Shown here: positions 9,292 to 19,508 of the stretch, piece by piece
How positions within the stretch are numbered: the stretch's first letter is position 1
How the letters are laid out: each line of letters starts with the position of its first letter
Assembly: GCA_902513935.1 (NCBI GenBank)
Contig: CABXOR010000006.1
Coordinates: 1 to 47,898, forward strand
DNA: 47,898 nt
Source: an uncultured SAR324 cluster bacterium
Lineage (GTDB): Bacteria > SAR324 > NAC60-12
Direction of reading: 5' to 3'
Translations under genes and position numbers: made by a program
Notes under the pieces: generated by a model
Told to the model about the DNA's origin: nothing
Databases searched by the model: none
Seen by the model: the letters and a program-made list of their open reading frames with translations, nothing else

Positions 9292-9329
9292 ATTCTTCAT
9301 AAAAAATCTAAACTTTAAAAAGAGAAAAA

Positions 9330-11306
9330 ATGCTTGAATCCAAAGTAAACAATTTTGAACATTCGGAAAAACCTGAAATAGAAGTACATGAAACTGATAT
9401 CCTGATCATCGGTGGAGGAATGGCCGCATGCGGTTGTGCTTTTGAATGTGATCGCTGGGCCACTCCGCAGGGATTGAGAATCACCATGGTTGACAAAGCT
9501 GCAACGGACCGAAGTGGTGCAGTAGCAATGGGACTTTCAGCTATTAACACATACATAGGACAAGAAAATACAGCAGAGGATTACGTTCGCTATGTTCGTA
9601 ATGATTTAATGGGAATTATAAGAGAAGATCTTGTTTATGACGTTGGGCGCCTAGTTGATGACTCAGTCCATTTGTTTGAGGACTGGGGCCTCCCTATATG
9701 GAAGAAAGATGAAGAGGGTAACCGAATCGATGGCTTTACTTCACAAAGAAATGAGATGCCTCCTTTGAGAGATGGTGGGAGCCCGGTTCGTTCTGGAAGA
9801 TGGCAGATTATGATCAATGGAGAATCATACAAGGTTATAGTAGCAGAAGCTGGTAAATTAGCACTAGCTAACAACAGGGAAAAAACCGGAGTAGATAAAA
9901 ATCACTTTGAACGTGTTTTCATTGTTAAGCTTCTCTCCGATAAAAATGATCCAAAGAGAATAGCAGGTGCAGTTGGCTTTAGTGTCAGGGAGAAGAAGCT
10001 TCACGTTTTTAAGTGCAGAACTGGACTCCTTGCTGCTGGTGGTTGCGTGAACGTTTTTAAAACTCGCGCTACAGGAGAGGGACAGGGTAGAGCATGGTTC
10101 CCTGTCTGGAATAGTGGATCAACATATGCAATGGCTGCTGAAATAGGCGCTGAAATGACGATGATGGAAAACAGATTCGTTCCAGCACGTTTTAAGGATG
10201 GCTATGGTCCTGTGGGTGCTTGGTTCCTTCTGTTTAAGGCAAAGGCCACCAATGCACTAGGTGAAGACTATCAGGAGACCAATAAAGAAGAAAGCAGGAA
10301 ATTGTACGGAAAGTATGTTGATTCAATGGGTACTTGCATGCGTAATCATATGATGATGATTGACATGAAGGCTGGAAAAGGACCAATTAAGATTCACACT
10401 GACAAGGCTTTGCAGGCTGCCGCTGAGACAATGTCTAAAAAGGAAATCAAACATTTGGAAGCAGAGGCGTGGGAAGATTTCCTTGACATGACGATTACTC
10501 AGGCTGGCGTCTGGGCAGCTAACAACATGGAACCGGATCAAGTCCCTTCAGAGCTGATGCCTTCAGAACCTTATCTACTTGGTTCCCATGCTGGTTGTGC
10601 AGGATTATGGACAAGTGGGCCTGGTGATTTTGGACCGGAAGAGTGGCACTGGGGATATAATCGTATGACCACAATCAACGGTTTGTTTACTGCCGGTGAT
10701 GGAGTAGGAGCTTCGGGACACAAATTCTCTTCAGGATCCCACACAGAAGGCAGAATTGTTGGAAAGATGATGGCGGCATACTGCATGGACCATAAGGATG
10801 AGACCGTAGAATTCATAGAGGACCCTGAAGATCTAGCAAAAGAAATCTTCATGCCCATGGAAACCTGGGGCAAATTCAGTGGATATACGACTGACCCAAA
10901 TATCAACCCTCATTACATTCGTCCTGCTATGTTGCAGCAAAGACTCCAAAAAATAATGGATGAATACGTAGGCGGTGTTGGAACATGGTACATGACGAGT
11001 AAATACATGCTCGAAGAAGGTTTCTACTATTTGGGTCTGCTCAAGGAGGACTCCTACCACATGTGCGCTGAAAATCTTCATGAATTGCTTCGCGCCTGGG
11101 AAAATTTTCACCGTATTCTTGCTGGAGAGGCGCACGCACGCCACATTCATTTCCGTGAAGAAACTCGTTATCCAGGTTATTACTACAGAGGAGACCACCT
11201 AGCTATTGATGATGAAAACTGGAAATGTTTTGTAAATTCAACTTATGACAAGGAATCTGGTGAGTGGAATGTGTTCAAACGGGAATATCACCAGTTGGTT
11301 CCTTAA
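9330..11306 (+). CDS. aprA: Adenylylsulfate (APS) reductase, alpha subunit
   Basis: Catalytic FAD subunit of APS reductase; 658 residues, normal for the family. The N-terminal dinucleotide motif DILIIGGGMAACGCA spans about 23-37, and the C-terminal FAD-contact segment with SSGSHTEGR is near residue 468. In this context it catalyses sulfite + AMP to APS, giving electrons to FAD, then AprB, then Qmo. It forms a two-gene unit with aprB. The gap to qmoA is 160 bp, so qmo may also have its own promoter. The presence of qmo rather than aprM next to it marks the Qmo-dependent type of apr locus. Confidence 0.98.
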   Translation: MLESKVNNFEHSEKPEIEVHETDILIIGGGMAACGCAFECDRWATPQGLRITMVDKAATDRSGAVAMGLSAINTYIGQENTAEDYVRYVRNDLMGIIREDLVYDVGRLVDDSVHLFEDWGLPIWKKDEEGNRIDGFTSQRNEMPPLRDGGSPVRSGRWQIMINGESYKVIVAEAGKLALANNREKTGVDKNHFERVFIVKLLSDKNDPKRIAGAVGFSVREKKLHVFKCRTGLLAAGGCVNVFKTRATGEGQGRAWFPVWNSGSTYAMAAEIGAEMTMMENRFVPARFKDGYGPVGAWFLLFKAKATNALGEDYQETNKEESRKLYGKYVDSMGTCMRNHMMMIDMKAGKGPIKIHTDKALQAAAETMSKKEIKHLEAEAWEDFLDMTITQAGVWAANNMEPDQVPSELMPSEPYLLGSHAGCAGLWTSGPGDFGPEEWHWGYNRMTTINGLFTAGDGVGASGHKFSSGSHTEGRIVGKMMAAYCMDHKDETVEFIEDPEDLAKEIFMPMETWGKFSGYTTDPNINPHYIRPAMLQQRLQKIMDEYVGGVGTWYMTSKYMLEEGFYYLGLLKEDSYHMCAENLHELLRAWENFHRILAGEAHARHIHFREETRYPGYYYRGDHLAIDDENWKCFVNSTYDKESGEWNVFKREYHQLVP

Positions 11307-11466
11307 GTTAAATCTTTCCTGATGGGAGATCCCCTTATTCAATCCACCTGGATATAATTTTCAGAATTTTTTCTAATAAAATTATCCTGCCGATTTAGCG
11401 ATCCTGTACTATGCATGTGCCAAAGTTTCCACTTAAGTTTAAAACATCTAATACAGGGATAAGTTA

Positions 11467-12720
11467 ATGAAAGAGCAAGGTAAAATATTGGTGATCGGTG
11501 GTGGAATCAGCGGTATCACGACGGCCCTTGAGGCCTCTGAGGTTGGCCGGGATGTGATCCTAGTCGAAAAATCCCCTACACTCGGCGGGCGCGTTTCCGG
11601 ATTCCATCAGTATTTTCCAAAACTTTGCCCTCCAACCTGCGGACTTGAAATTAATTACAGACGTTTGCGTGCCAATCCGCGTGTTCAAGTTTACACCAAT
11701 TCTGAAGTCCTTTCGGTTTCCGGAGAAGCAAGTAATTTCAAAATCAAAGTCCGGAAAAATCCAACTTTTGTGAATGAAAAATGTGTGGCCTGTGACCACT
11801 GCACTGCGGTTTGTCCATCCGATAGAAGCAACGATTTCAATGCAGGAATGGACAAAACCAAAGCGATTTTCCTGCCCAACAAAATGGCCTATCCTCCCAG
11901 ATACGTGATTGACCGTCCGGCCTGTGTACCGGGATGCAGCGAATGTGTGGAGGCCTGCAAGTACGGTGCGATCGATCTTGATATGAAGACGCAGGAAATA
12001 GAACTTGAAGTCGCCTCGGTCGTGGTAGCAACCGGCTGGAAACCTTATGATGCCTCGAAACTCACCAACATGGGTTTTTCCAACGTTCCAAATGTTATTA
12101 ACAATATCATGATGGAACGACTTGCCTCCGTCAGCGGACCCACCAAAGGTAAAATTTTACGCCCATCAGACCAGAAGCCGGTAGAAAGCGTAGTCTTTGT
12201 ACAGTGCGCCGGTTCCAGAGACGAAAACCACCTACCTTATTGTTCCTCAATTTGCTGTCTCGGTTCGCTGAAGCACGCAAAATATGTCCTGGAGCAAAAT
12301 CCGAAGGCTAAGGTTCATATTTTTTACATCGACATCCGTACTCCCGGAAAGTACGAAGATTTTGTAGCGAAAGTACAGGCAGAACCTAACGTGAATATGA
12401 TCAAAGGGAAAGTTGCCAAGATTGTTGCCAGCAAAGAAGGAGGAGTCTTGGTTGAGGCAGAAGATATTCTCAAGTTGGGCAAAGTCCATCTTGAAGTGGA
12501 CATGGTCGTGCTGGCTACCGGAATGGAGCCAAACCTGAAAGGTCAAGCACAAGTCGCCGGAATTACCTTGGATGAATATGGATTTGTGCCTGTAGAATTA
12601 CAACAACACGGAATTTTTTCTGCCGGAGTTGCCAAACGCCCGGTTGATGTAAATAGTTCAATTCAGGATTCAACTGGAACTGCTTTGAAAGCTATACAAA
12701 TCGAAATGGGGGTGAATTGA
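11467..12720 (+). CDS. qmoA: Quinone-interacting membrane oxidoreductase subunit QmoA
   Basis: A soluble HdrA-like flavoprotein of the QmoABC complex, which links APS reductase to the menaquinone/ubiquinone pool. The FAD motif VIGGGISGITTALEA starts near residue 9. Two ferredoxin-like cysteine sets follow: C106, C109, C112, C116 and C153, C157, C160, C164. A CAGSRDENHLPYCSSICC segment shared with HdrA and QmoB is near 244-260. 417 residues, normal length. Its TGA stop shares its last base with the qmoB ATG, indicating translational coupling. Confidence 0.96.
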   Translation: MKEQGKILVIGGGISGITTALEASEVGRDVILVEKSPTLGGRVSGFHQYFPKLCPPTCGLEINYRRLRANPRVQVYTNSEVLSVSGEASNFKIKVRKNPTFVNEKCVACDHCTAVCPSDRSNDFNAGMDKTKAIFLPNKMAYPPRYVIDRPACVPGCSECVEACKYGAIDLDMKTQEIELEVASVVVATGWKPYDASKLTNMGFSNVPNVINNIMMERLASVSGPTKGKILRPSDQKPVESVVFVQCAGSRDENHLPYCSSICCLGSLKHAKYVLEQNPKAKVHIFYIDIRTPGKYEDFVAKVQAEPNVNMIKGKVAKIVASKEGGVLVEAEDILKLGKVHLEVDMVVLATGMEPNLKGQAQVAGITLDEYGFVPVELQQHGIFSAGVAKRPVDVNSSIQDSTGTALKAIQIEMGVN

Positions 12721-14876
12721 TGGAGAGCAAAATTGGAGTTTATGTTTGTTCCGGTTGCGATATAGATCAGGCTCTTGATGTCGATGAACTAGTAAAAGTT
12801 GCCGGCAAAGAATGCAAGGCTCCTGTGGCCAAAACACATCCGTTTCTCTGCAGTGAAGAAGGTGTGCAGATGATGAAGGAGGATCAGAAAAACGAAGGCG
12901 TGAACCGTTTTATGATTGCCGCCTGTTCGCAGCGTTACCACGAAGCGACCTTTGATATGGGCGACGACAGCCTCGTGGTGCGTGCGCCGATTCGTGAATA
13001 TGTGGCATGGACACAAAAAACAAAAGATGAAAACGGCGAGTTCGATGAAGACACGCAGTTGGCCGGAGAAGAATACCTCCAAATGTACTATGCAAAAATT
13101 AAAAAGCATGGAATTTCAGAAGCATTTGAACAGGACACCTCTAAAAATCTGTTGGTAATCGGAGGAGGCGTGAGCGGAATGACTGCTGCAATGGAAGCTG
13201 CAAATGCAGGATATTCCGTTGATTTGGTGGAAAAAGAAGATCATTTGGGCGGATTCTCTTTGGACGAATACAAGCTCATTCCGGCACAGGCACCGTTCCG
13301 CGATCCGGAAATGAACTCCATTCCCGAAGCTGTTTCTGCTGTTGCAGGTAACGATTTAATCACCGTTCATGCTTCATCTTTTGTGGTTTCCATTTCCGGT
13401 CAGCCAGGAGAATTTCAAGTGAAGTTAAACACGGACGGCGAGATTAAAAAATTTAAAAGCGGGGCGATCATCTTGGCCACTGGCTCTCATCCGTATGATG
13501 CCGAAAAACTCACTGAATTGGGGATTCAGTATGAAAACGTTATCAGCAGTGCCGAATTTGAACAAATGGCCAAATCCGGAAATATTCAGCGCAAAGATGG
13601 AACACCTGCGTTGAACATCGGATTCATTCAATGCTCGGGTTCGAGAACTCCGGAGCATTTGCCTTATTGTTCTGGAACCTGCTGCATGGATTCCCTTAAA
13701 CAGGCGGAGTATATCCGTGAGAAAAATCCGGATGCAAAGGCACACATCATTTATCGGGATATGCGCACACCCGGACTTTATGAAGATTTTTACCGTACAC
13801 GTCAGGATGATCCGGGTGTTTTCCTGACTCAGGGTGACGTGGTCGGAGTTAATGAAACCGAGAGCAAAAATATCGCGATCGATGTGGACAATACGTTGTT
13901 TGGCGAACCCGTTACAATGGAAATGGATTTGGTTGTTTTGGCGGTTGGTCAAGTGCCTTCGACGATGAAAGGCGAGTCCGCTTTGAATCTACAGTACCGC
14001 CAGGGACCTGACCTTCCGGAACTCAAATACGGCTATCCGGATTCTCATTTCATCTGCTTTCCTTATGAAACCCGCCGAACCGGAATTTACGCGGTTGGTT
14101 CAGTGCGTCAACCGATGGACATTAACGACGCAAAACTTGATGCTACAGGAGCTGCCCTAAAAGCCATTCAGGCAATGGAATTGACCGATCAAGGCAAAAC
14201 CGTTCATCCGCGTGTGGGAGATTTGACTTTTCCGGAATTCGCCCTTAGTCGCTGTACTTCCTGCAAACGCTGTACGGAAGAGTGCCCGTTTGGTGTACTT
14301 GAAGAAGATGACAAAGGAATGCCACTCCCGAATCCAGCGCGTTGCCGGAGCTGTGGGATTTGCATGGGTTCTTGTCCTGTACAGATTATTTCTTTTAAAG
14401 ATTCCAGTCCTAACATTTTCAAGGAAATGATGACGAGTTATGAAATGCCGGATGAATTTGACGAAAAGCCTAGGATTTTGATTTTTGCCTGTGAAAATGA
14501 CGCACTTCCGGTTTTTGACATGGCGGCACTGGAGCGTTTGAAAATCAATACTAATGTCCGGATTATGCCGATGCGTTGTTTAGGAGGCCTTAATTTGGTC
14601 TACATTAATGATGCATTGTCATCTGGATACGACGGTATTATGTTGATGGGATGTTCATATAATGATGATTATCAGTGCCACTTTGTAAAAGGCAGCGAGC
14701 TAGCAAATATGCGCTTGGGTAAAGTGCAGGAGACCATAGGGCGTTTGAATTTGGAACAGGAACGGGTTCAGCAGTATGCAATCAGCATGAACGATTACGA
14801 AAAACTCCCTAAGATTATTGACGATTTTGTGGAAGAACTGGAAGATTTCGGTCCAAATCCGTTTAAAGGGATGTGA
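12720..14876 (+). CDS. qmoB: Quinone-interacting membrane oxidoreductase subunit QmoB
   Basis: A large HdrA-type flavoprotein with an MvhD-like C-terminus. From the ATG at 12720 it has 718 residues; a TTG one codon earlier is also in frame but the ATG in TGATG is the coupled start. After an N-terminal ~140-residue domain comes the FAD motif LLVIGGGVSGMTAA, then a CSGSRTPEHLPYCSGTCC segment paralogous to QmoA. Two [4Fe-4S] sets follow (C512, C515, C518, C522 and C542, C545, C548, C552), then the MvhD domain with conserved Cys in MRCLGGL and MGCSYNDDYQCHF. It would relay electrons between AprBA, QmoA and QmoC. Confidence 0.96.
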   Translation: MESKIGVYVCSGCDIDQALDVDELVKVAGKECKAPVAKTHPFLCSEEGVQMMKEDQKNEGVNRFMIAACSQRYHEATFDMGDDSLVVRAPIREYVAWTQKTKDENGEFDEDTQLAGEEYLQMYYAKIKKHGISEAFEQDTSKNLLVIGGGVSGMTAAMEAANAGYSVDLVEKEDHLGGFSLDEYKLIPAQAPFRDPEMNSIPEAVSAVAGNDLITVHASSFVVSISGQPGEFQVKLNTDGEIKKFKSGAIILATGSHPYDAEKLTELGIQYENVISSAEFEQMAKSGNIQRKDGTPALNIGFIQCSGSRTPEHLPYCSGTCCMDSLKQAEYIREKNPDAKAHIIYRDMRTPGLYEDFYRTRQDDPGVFLTQGDVVGVNETESKNIAIDVDNTLFGEPVTMEMDLVVLAVGQVPSTMKGESALNLQYRQGPDLPELKYGYPDSHFICFPYETRRTGIYAVGSVRQPMDINDAKLDATGAALKAIQAMELTDQGKTVHPRVGDLTFPEFALSRCTSCKRCTEECPFGVLEEDDKGMPLPNPARCRSCGICMGSCPVQIISFKDSSPNIFKEMMTSYEMPDEFDEKPRILIFACENDALPVFDMAALERLKINTNVRIMPMRCLGGLNLVYINDALSSGYDGIMLMGCSYNDDYQCHFVKGSELANMRLGKVQETIGRLNLEQERVQQYAISMNDYEKLPKIIDDFVEELEDFGPNPFKGM

Positions 14877-14951
14877 TGGTCAGTTTTTTGATTGAACCCG
14901 TGTCCTCATTAAATTCCAGCTGGATAGAACTACCAAAAAAAGGAGTATGAA

Positions 14952-16109
14952 ATGACAGGACGAGTTGCCGTCAATACAGACTTAAATTTTGTGCAGGGAC
15001 TGATGCTGCATGGAGCTGCGGATCTGAAAAAATGCTACCAGTGCTCCACCTGTACGGTAGCCTGTCCTTTGACTCCGAATGACGAGCCGTTTCCACGTAA
15101 AGAAATGCTGTGGGCACAGTGGGGCATGAAGGATAAGCTGTTCAGAGATATGGACTTGTGGCTGTGTCACAACTGCAACGACTGTACCGATCAATGCCCC
15201 AGAGGGGCAAAACCGGGAGAGGTGATGTCGGCGCTCCGCAATCAAACCATTGAACACTATTCTTACCCGCTGGCCATTTCTAAAGCAGCAAAATCAGCAA
15301 GAGGAAACGTCGTATTGTTTTTGATTCCAATGGTCCTGATTGCCCTTGCTATTGCAATGAAAAACATCGAAAGTGGCTTTGCGTTTTTAACAGCAAAACC
15401 AATTGTTTACGCAAACATGCTGTCGGTGAATTTTATTGATATCCTGTTTTTGCCGCCAGTTTTTTTTGCTGTATTTAATTCCTATAAGGCAATCAGCGAC
15501 TTCATTAGCGGACTCAAAGAACAGTACCCTCCCACAGACAGAGGAGAAAATTTGCTGCCTGCCGTAAAAGGCACAATCAAGGATGTATTCTCACACATTG
15601 AATTCAAAAAGTGCGGCACTAACAAAAGCCGCAATATTTCACACAGACTAATGATGTACGGTTTCATTGGACTTTTCATAACAACAAATGCCGTGTTTGT
15701 TTTGTACTGGCTCAACGAATTTGGTTTTGATGTTCAGGTGACACCGCTTCCATTTTTTCATCCGGTTAAAATTCTGGGAAACGTGAGCGCCTTTGCGGCC
15801 TTTGCAGGAATTTATCTGATTGTACGGGACCGTGTGAAAAATTCTGGGACAAGCATTTTGTCGTTGTTTGACTGGATGTTCATTGGGAACATGTTCTTCA
15901 CAGTTGTAACCGGAATTTTGTGCCAGGTTTTTCGTGTGGGTGATCATGCAAATCTCGCATTTTTAACCTATTATATCCATTTAGTTATGGTCTTTTATTT
16001 GCTGGCCTATGCTCCTCAGACTAAATTTGGTCATATTCTTTATAGACCTGCAGCGATGATTTACTCTCGTTATTCCGGACGTAACATAGATATTTTCAGA
16101 AACTTGTAA
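14952..16109 (+). CDS. qmoC: Quinone-interacting membrane oxidoreductase subunit QmoC
   Basis: Membrane subunit of Qmo, combining an HdrC-like iron-sulfur domain with an HdrE/NarI-like heme b membrane domain. Cysteine sets C28, C31, C34, C38 and C72, C75, C78, C82 bind two [4Fe-4S] clusters. From about residue 120 there are around six hydrophobic segments with histidines in several of them. 385 residues. A strong AAAAAGGAG ribosome site precedes the ATG. It follows qmoB after 75 bp and precedes sat, as expected of a sulfite-to-sulfate oxidation operon. Confidence 0.96.
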   Translation: MTGRVAVNTDLNFVQGLMLHGAADLKKCYQCSTCTVACPLTPNDEPFPRKEMLWAQWGMKDKLFRDMDLWLCHNCNDCTDQCPRGAKPGEVMSALRNQTIEHYSYPLAISKAAKSARGNVVLFLIPMVLIALAIAMKNIESGFAFLTAKPIVYANMLSVNFIDILFLPPVFFAVFNSYKAISDFISGLKEQYPPTDRGENLLPAVKGTIKDVFSHIEFKKCGTNKSRNISHRLMMYGFIGLFITTNAVFVLYWLNEFGFDVQVTPLPFFHPVKILGNVSAFAAFAGIYLIVRDRVKNSGTSILSLFDWMFIGNMFFTVVTGILCQVFRVGDHANLAFLTYYIHLVMVFYLLAYAPQTKFGHILYRPAAMIYSRYSGRNIDIFRNL

Positions 16110-16143
16110 GGAGACATATTTTGATTTCTTTTGAATTAATTAT

Positions 16144-17331
16144 ATGATTGATCCTTACAGTTCAGAAATTTTAAAATCACTTTATGTAAAGGATGAGGCA
16201 CGTCGGAAAGTACTGCTGAAGAAAGCAGAAAAAATGCCGTCAATTGTTGTTTCGTCTGCAGCAGCAGCCAATGCAGTAATGCTGGGTGGAGGTTATTTTA
16301 ATCCGCTAAGCGGCTACATGGATCTCGCAGATGTAATTGGTGTGGCGGAACGAATGCAAATGTCTTCCGGATTGTTCTGGCCAACTCCGGTCGTTAATAT
16401 GCTGAGAGAAGACTCCTTATCCACTGAAATCAAATCTGCAGGAAAAATTGCACTCCGTGATCCAAACGTTGGAGGGAATCCTGTCATTGCAGTTCAAACT
16501 GTTGAAAAGATTGAAAAGGTAACAGAGAAACAAATTGGGGAAATTATAAATCATGTTTATGGGACCACAGACCGGGAACATCCCGGAGTTGTCGCATTTA
16601 CTGAAGCAGGGGACACGCTTATTTCAGGACCGATTGAAGTCCTGAACTTTTCTTATTTTTCAACTGAATTTCCAGATACCTTCAGAACCGCAGTGGAAAT
16701 CAGAAATGAAATAAAGGAGAGGGAATGGGAGACGGTCATTGCTTTTCAAACTCGTAACCCGATGCACCGTGCTCATGAAGAGCTTTGCCGGATGGCACAA
16801 AATGAATTGAATTCGGACGGTATTTTAGTACACATGCTGCTCGGTAAGTTGAAAAAAGGTGACATCCCGGCAGACGTGCGCAATGCCTCAATCCGCAAAA
16901 TGATCGAACTGTACTTTCCGGAAAATACAGTGATGGTTAGCGGCTATGGTTTTGATATGCTTTATGCAGGACCAAGAGAAGCTGTTTTGCACGCTATTTT
17001 TAGGCAAAATTCTGGTTGTTCCCACCTGATTGTGGGACGTGATCACGCAGGGGTTGGTGATTATTATGGAGCATTTGACTCACAAACCATTTTTGAAAAC
17101 ATTCCGGAAGGCACTTTACAAATCAAGATTTTCCAGGGGGATCACACTGTTTGGTGTCACAAGTGCGAAAAGGTGATGATGATGCGAGATTGTCCGCATG
17201 GCATGGAAGATTATCTTCTGCTTTCCGGTACAAGGGTTCGTGAAATATTGGCCAATGGCGAGAAACTTCCTCCTGAGTTTTCTCGTCCTGAAGTTGCAGA
17301 GATTTTGTCCGAATATTACCAGACTTTGTAA
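16144..17331 (+). CDS. sat: ATP sulfurylase, dissimilatory type
   Basis: Catalyses APS + pyrophosphate to ATP + sulfate, giving substrate-level phosphorylation as the last step of sulfite oxidation. The nucleotide motif QTRNPMHRAH is at 202-211 and GRDHAG at 298-303. A zinc-type site is visible at C338, C341, C350 and H352 (CHKC...CPH), a feature of the homo-oligomeric dissimilatory enzymes. 395 residues, no APS kinase domain. It ends the apr-qmo-sat run. Confidence 0.97.
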   Translation: MIDPYSSEILKSLYVKDEARRKVLLKKAEKMPSIVVSSAAAANAVMLGGGYFNPLSGYMDLADVIGVAERMQMSSGLFWPTPVVNMLREDSLSTEIKSAGKIALRDPNVGGNPVIAVQTVEKIEKVTEKQIGEIINHVYGTTDREHPGVVAFTEAGDTLISGPIEVLNFSYFSTEFPDTFRTAVEIRNEIKEREWETVIAFQTRNPMHRAHEELCRMAQNELNSDGILVHMLLGKLKKGDIPADVRNASIRKMIELYFPENTVMVSGYGFDMLYAGPREAVLHAIFRQNSGCSHLIVGRDHAGVGDYYGAFDSQTIFENIPEGTLQIKIFQGDHTVWCHKCEKVMMMRDCPHGMEDYLLLSGTRVREILANGEKLPPEFSRPEVAEILSEYYQTL

Positions 17332-17728
17332 AATTATGTTATGAATGATTTGAAGCTGTAGTAGCGAAAATTTACTAAGTAACGCATAGGGGAAGTTTCA
17401 TAATCCTAACAATCTATTCACCGCAATGAGCATAAAAGTCTTAGTAATTACAAAAATATTTTATAAATTACAGAAGAGGAAGACCTAAATTTGGATGAGC
17501 AAACACTTTCCGTCTTGAAAAGGAAATTGGTGATAGAATAAATTATCTGATTTCAATTGCAGATAAGTTTGAAATTGAAATATTGAAAGTTGGTATAGAA
17601 AAAAATAAACTCAATACAAAGGAATACCTTGCCTCACAAGTTAGAGGGAGTTATGTAGAATATGATTAGTATCCTGATGCTCTTAACTACTCAACTTCTC
17701 GAAATGTTATTCAAATTTAGTTAGATTA
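17332..17728 (+). other. Intergenic stretch with a short open-frame remnant
   Basis: About 400 bp between sat and a convergent TPR gene. No clear terminator was found. A start-less open frame at 17499-17669 reads LEKEIGDRINYLISIADKFE and onward to a TAG, with a lysine/isoleucine-rich helical composition. It looks like the tail of a decayed gene, but no family could be recognised. Confidence 0.3.
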
Positions 17729-18193
17729 TCAATTATATGGTAACTCAATTCCTTGAGTTTCTAAGTAAGACCGGGAAATATGTTTTTGGAGTCGTTCTGC
17801 TGTCTCTCTGTCGGCTTCAGACTGATCTTTTTCTTCCATACGATCAAAAACTTCGCTTCTGCTAAAATATGCAGTAGGGTAGTATGGATCCAATTCGACA
17901 GCCTTATTTAGGTCTAGCAAAGCAGATTCATTTTGTTTAAGTCCTAGCCAAGCATTTCCCCGGCTACAATACAACTTGGCACTGCCTGGCTTGAGTTTAA
18001 TACATTTTGAAAAATCATGAAGGGCTTGCTGATAATCTTTCTTGGAAAAATAAGCTATCCCTCTACTGAACAAAGCCACTGAATTTTCGGGCTCGCGTTC
18101 TAGAACATTTGAAAATAATTCAATACTTTTATCTATTTTTTTTTGTACCAATGCTTCCTTAGCAGAAAGCAAAAGATCTTCGGTTTTTTCCAC
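17729..18193 (-). CDS. Small TPR-repeat protein
   Basis: A 154-residue soluble protein built almost entirely of about four tetratricopeptide repeats. The consensus G/A-Y/F-A-P pattern is visible in VALFSRGIAYFSKKDYQQAL, KLYCSRGNAWLGLKQNESAL and TAYFSRSEVFDRMEEKD. TPRs mediate protein-protein contacts, but the partner is unknown. It is transcribed away from the YkgJ-type gene, with only 30 bp between the two start codons, and faces sat. No signal peptide was seen. Confidence 0.85.
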   Translation of the reverse strand: MEKTEDLLLSAKEALVQKKIDKSIELFSNVLEREPENSVALFSRGIAYFSKKDYQQALHDFSKCIKLKPGSAKLYCSRGNAWLGLKQNESALLDLNKAVELDPYYPTAYFSRSEVFDRMEEKDQSEADRETAERLQKHISRSYLETQGIELPYN

Positions 18194-18223
18194 CAGATTT
18201 TATCTCTTAAAATATGAAAATTA

Positions 18224-19048
18224 ATGAAAACATCAGCAGACACAATTAATACTGATAATCATTCTGAAGAAAATGATGAAAATTTCAAACTAAAGCCAAT
18301 TACTCCTGAAGGAATATTTTCCTTTGCCTGTCATCCTGGTGTTTCTTGTTTTAACAAATGTTGCCACGAAATCGACGTTATATTGACTCCTGTTGATATT
18401 TTGAGAATGAAAACCACGTTAAATATTCGTTCAGATGAGTTCCTCAAAAAATACACAACTTTACAAACTCTAAAGGGTACCGGTATTCCTTTGGTAAAAC
18501 TATTAATGCGTGAAAATTCAAACGGAGCCTGTATTTTTTTGGATGGATCTAAAGGCTGTTCTATTTATCAAAACCGTCCACAGGTTTGTAGAAGCTACCC
18601 ACTTGGTTTAGGCACTCTCGACCCAAGACATGAAAAGTTACAAACGGAAGGTCAATCTCCAGAAGCACGTTTTATGATCCAGGAAGACATGTGCAAGGGA
18701 CACCTGGAACCTAAAACATGGACTCTAAAAAAGTGGATGGAAGACCAAGGGACAGTCGCGATGGAAGAGGGGAATAAACCTTGGATGGAGATTGTTGCTA
18801 AATTAAAAGCAATGAAAATAAATGATAAACAAAATCACGAAATCAGTTTGTTTATCATGGCCAGCTACGATCTTGATACTTTCAGACAATTTGTTTTTGA
18901 AAGTTCTTTTCTGGAGCGCTTTGAAGTAGATAAAAACACTGTAAAATCACTACGTTCAGATCAAGAAAGTCTTTTTAAATTCGGAATGCAGTGGCTTCAG
19001 TATGCTTTATTTAAAGAAGGAGCGATTCGACCAAAGGTTAAAAAATGA
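18224..19048 (+). CDS. YkgJ-family cysteine cluster protein
   Basis: A 274-residue protein of the YkgJ/CxxCxxCC family, thought to bind zinc or iron but with no settled reaction. The cysteine pattern is visible as FACHPGVSCFNKCCHEIDV near residues 32-50, and GACIFLDGSKGCSIYQNRP followed by QVCRSYPLG near 104-130. The first ~25 residues are acidic and probably disordered. It lies between sat and tusA, in a sulfur-oxidation neighbourhood, but a role there is inference only. Confidence 0.85.
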   Translation: MKTSADTINTDNHSEENDENFKLKPITPEGIFSFACHPGVSCFNKCCHEIDVILTPVDILRMKTTLNIRSDEFLKKYTTLQTLKGTGIPLVKLLMRENSNGACIFLDGSKGCSIYQNRPQVCRSYPLGLGTLDPRHEKLQTEGQSPEARFMIQEDMCKGHLEPKTWTLKKWMEDQGTVAMEEGNKPWMEIVAKLKAMKINDKQNHEISLFIMASYDLDTFRQFVFESSFLERFEVDKNTVKSLRSDQESLFKFGMQWLQYALFKEGAIRPKVKK

Positions 19049-19146
19049 GTGATTATTTTAAACTCTTTGGAATTTTAAAAATTAATAACTTGACTATTCT
19101 AATCAATTAACGATAATGTGCCTCATAACTTCTTCAAGGTTAAAAA

Positions 19147-19377
19147 ATGATTGATTTTGACACTGAACTAAATTGTGAGGGACTGAATTGCCCTCTGCCG
19201 ATTTTAAAAACTAAGAAGACAATTGACGGTATGTCGAGCGGGGAACTCTTGAAAATGACCGCCACTGATCCGGGATCAGTGAATGACATGGATTCCTGGT
19301 CTAAACGTACTGGGAATGAGTTGGTATCTCACTCAGAAGATAGTGGGGTACATACATATTTAATAAAGAAAAAGTAA
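19147..19377 (+). CDS. tusA: TusA-family sulfur carrier protein
   Basis: A 76-residue cytoplasmic sulfur carrier that accepts persulfide sulfur on a single cysteine and passes it to the DsrEFH/DsrC relay. The family motif CPLP is at 15-18 (in CEGLNCPLPILKTKK), and the second signature, ATDPGSVNDM...TGNELV, is intact. It lies just upstream of dsrN. It provides the intact comparison for the interrupted TusA-like gene at 36582-36812. Confidence 0.94.
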   Translation: MIDFDTELNCEGLNCPLPILKTKKTIDGMSSGELLKMTATDPGSVNDMDSWSKRTGNELVSHSEDSGVHTYLIKKK

Positions 19378-19508
19378 AATTTGTAATTATTTTTTGTTTT
19401 ATAATATTCCATTATTTGAATATACAGGCTAGTAGAATTTTTCGAATAACAAAAACATTTTGACTGGCTGGATAATTCACACTATGTTTTGAACAGAAAG
19501 GATCTGTT

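Noticed and set aside
12789..13952. Long open frames on the minus strand opposite qmoB and other large genes
   Set aside because: They are antisense to strongly conserved genes, have no recognisable domains and show low-complexity composition expected of shadows.
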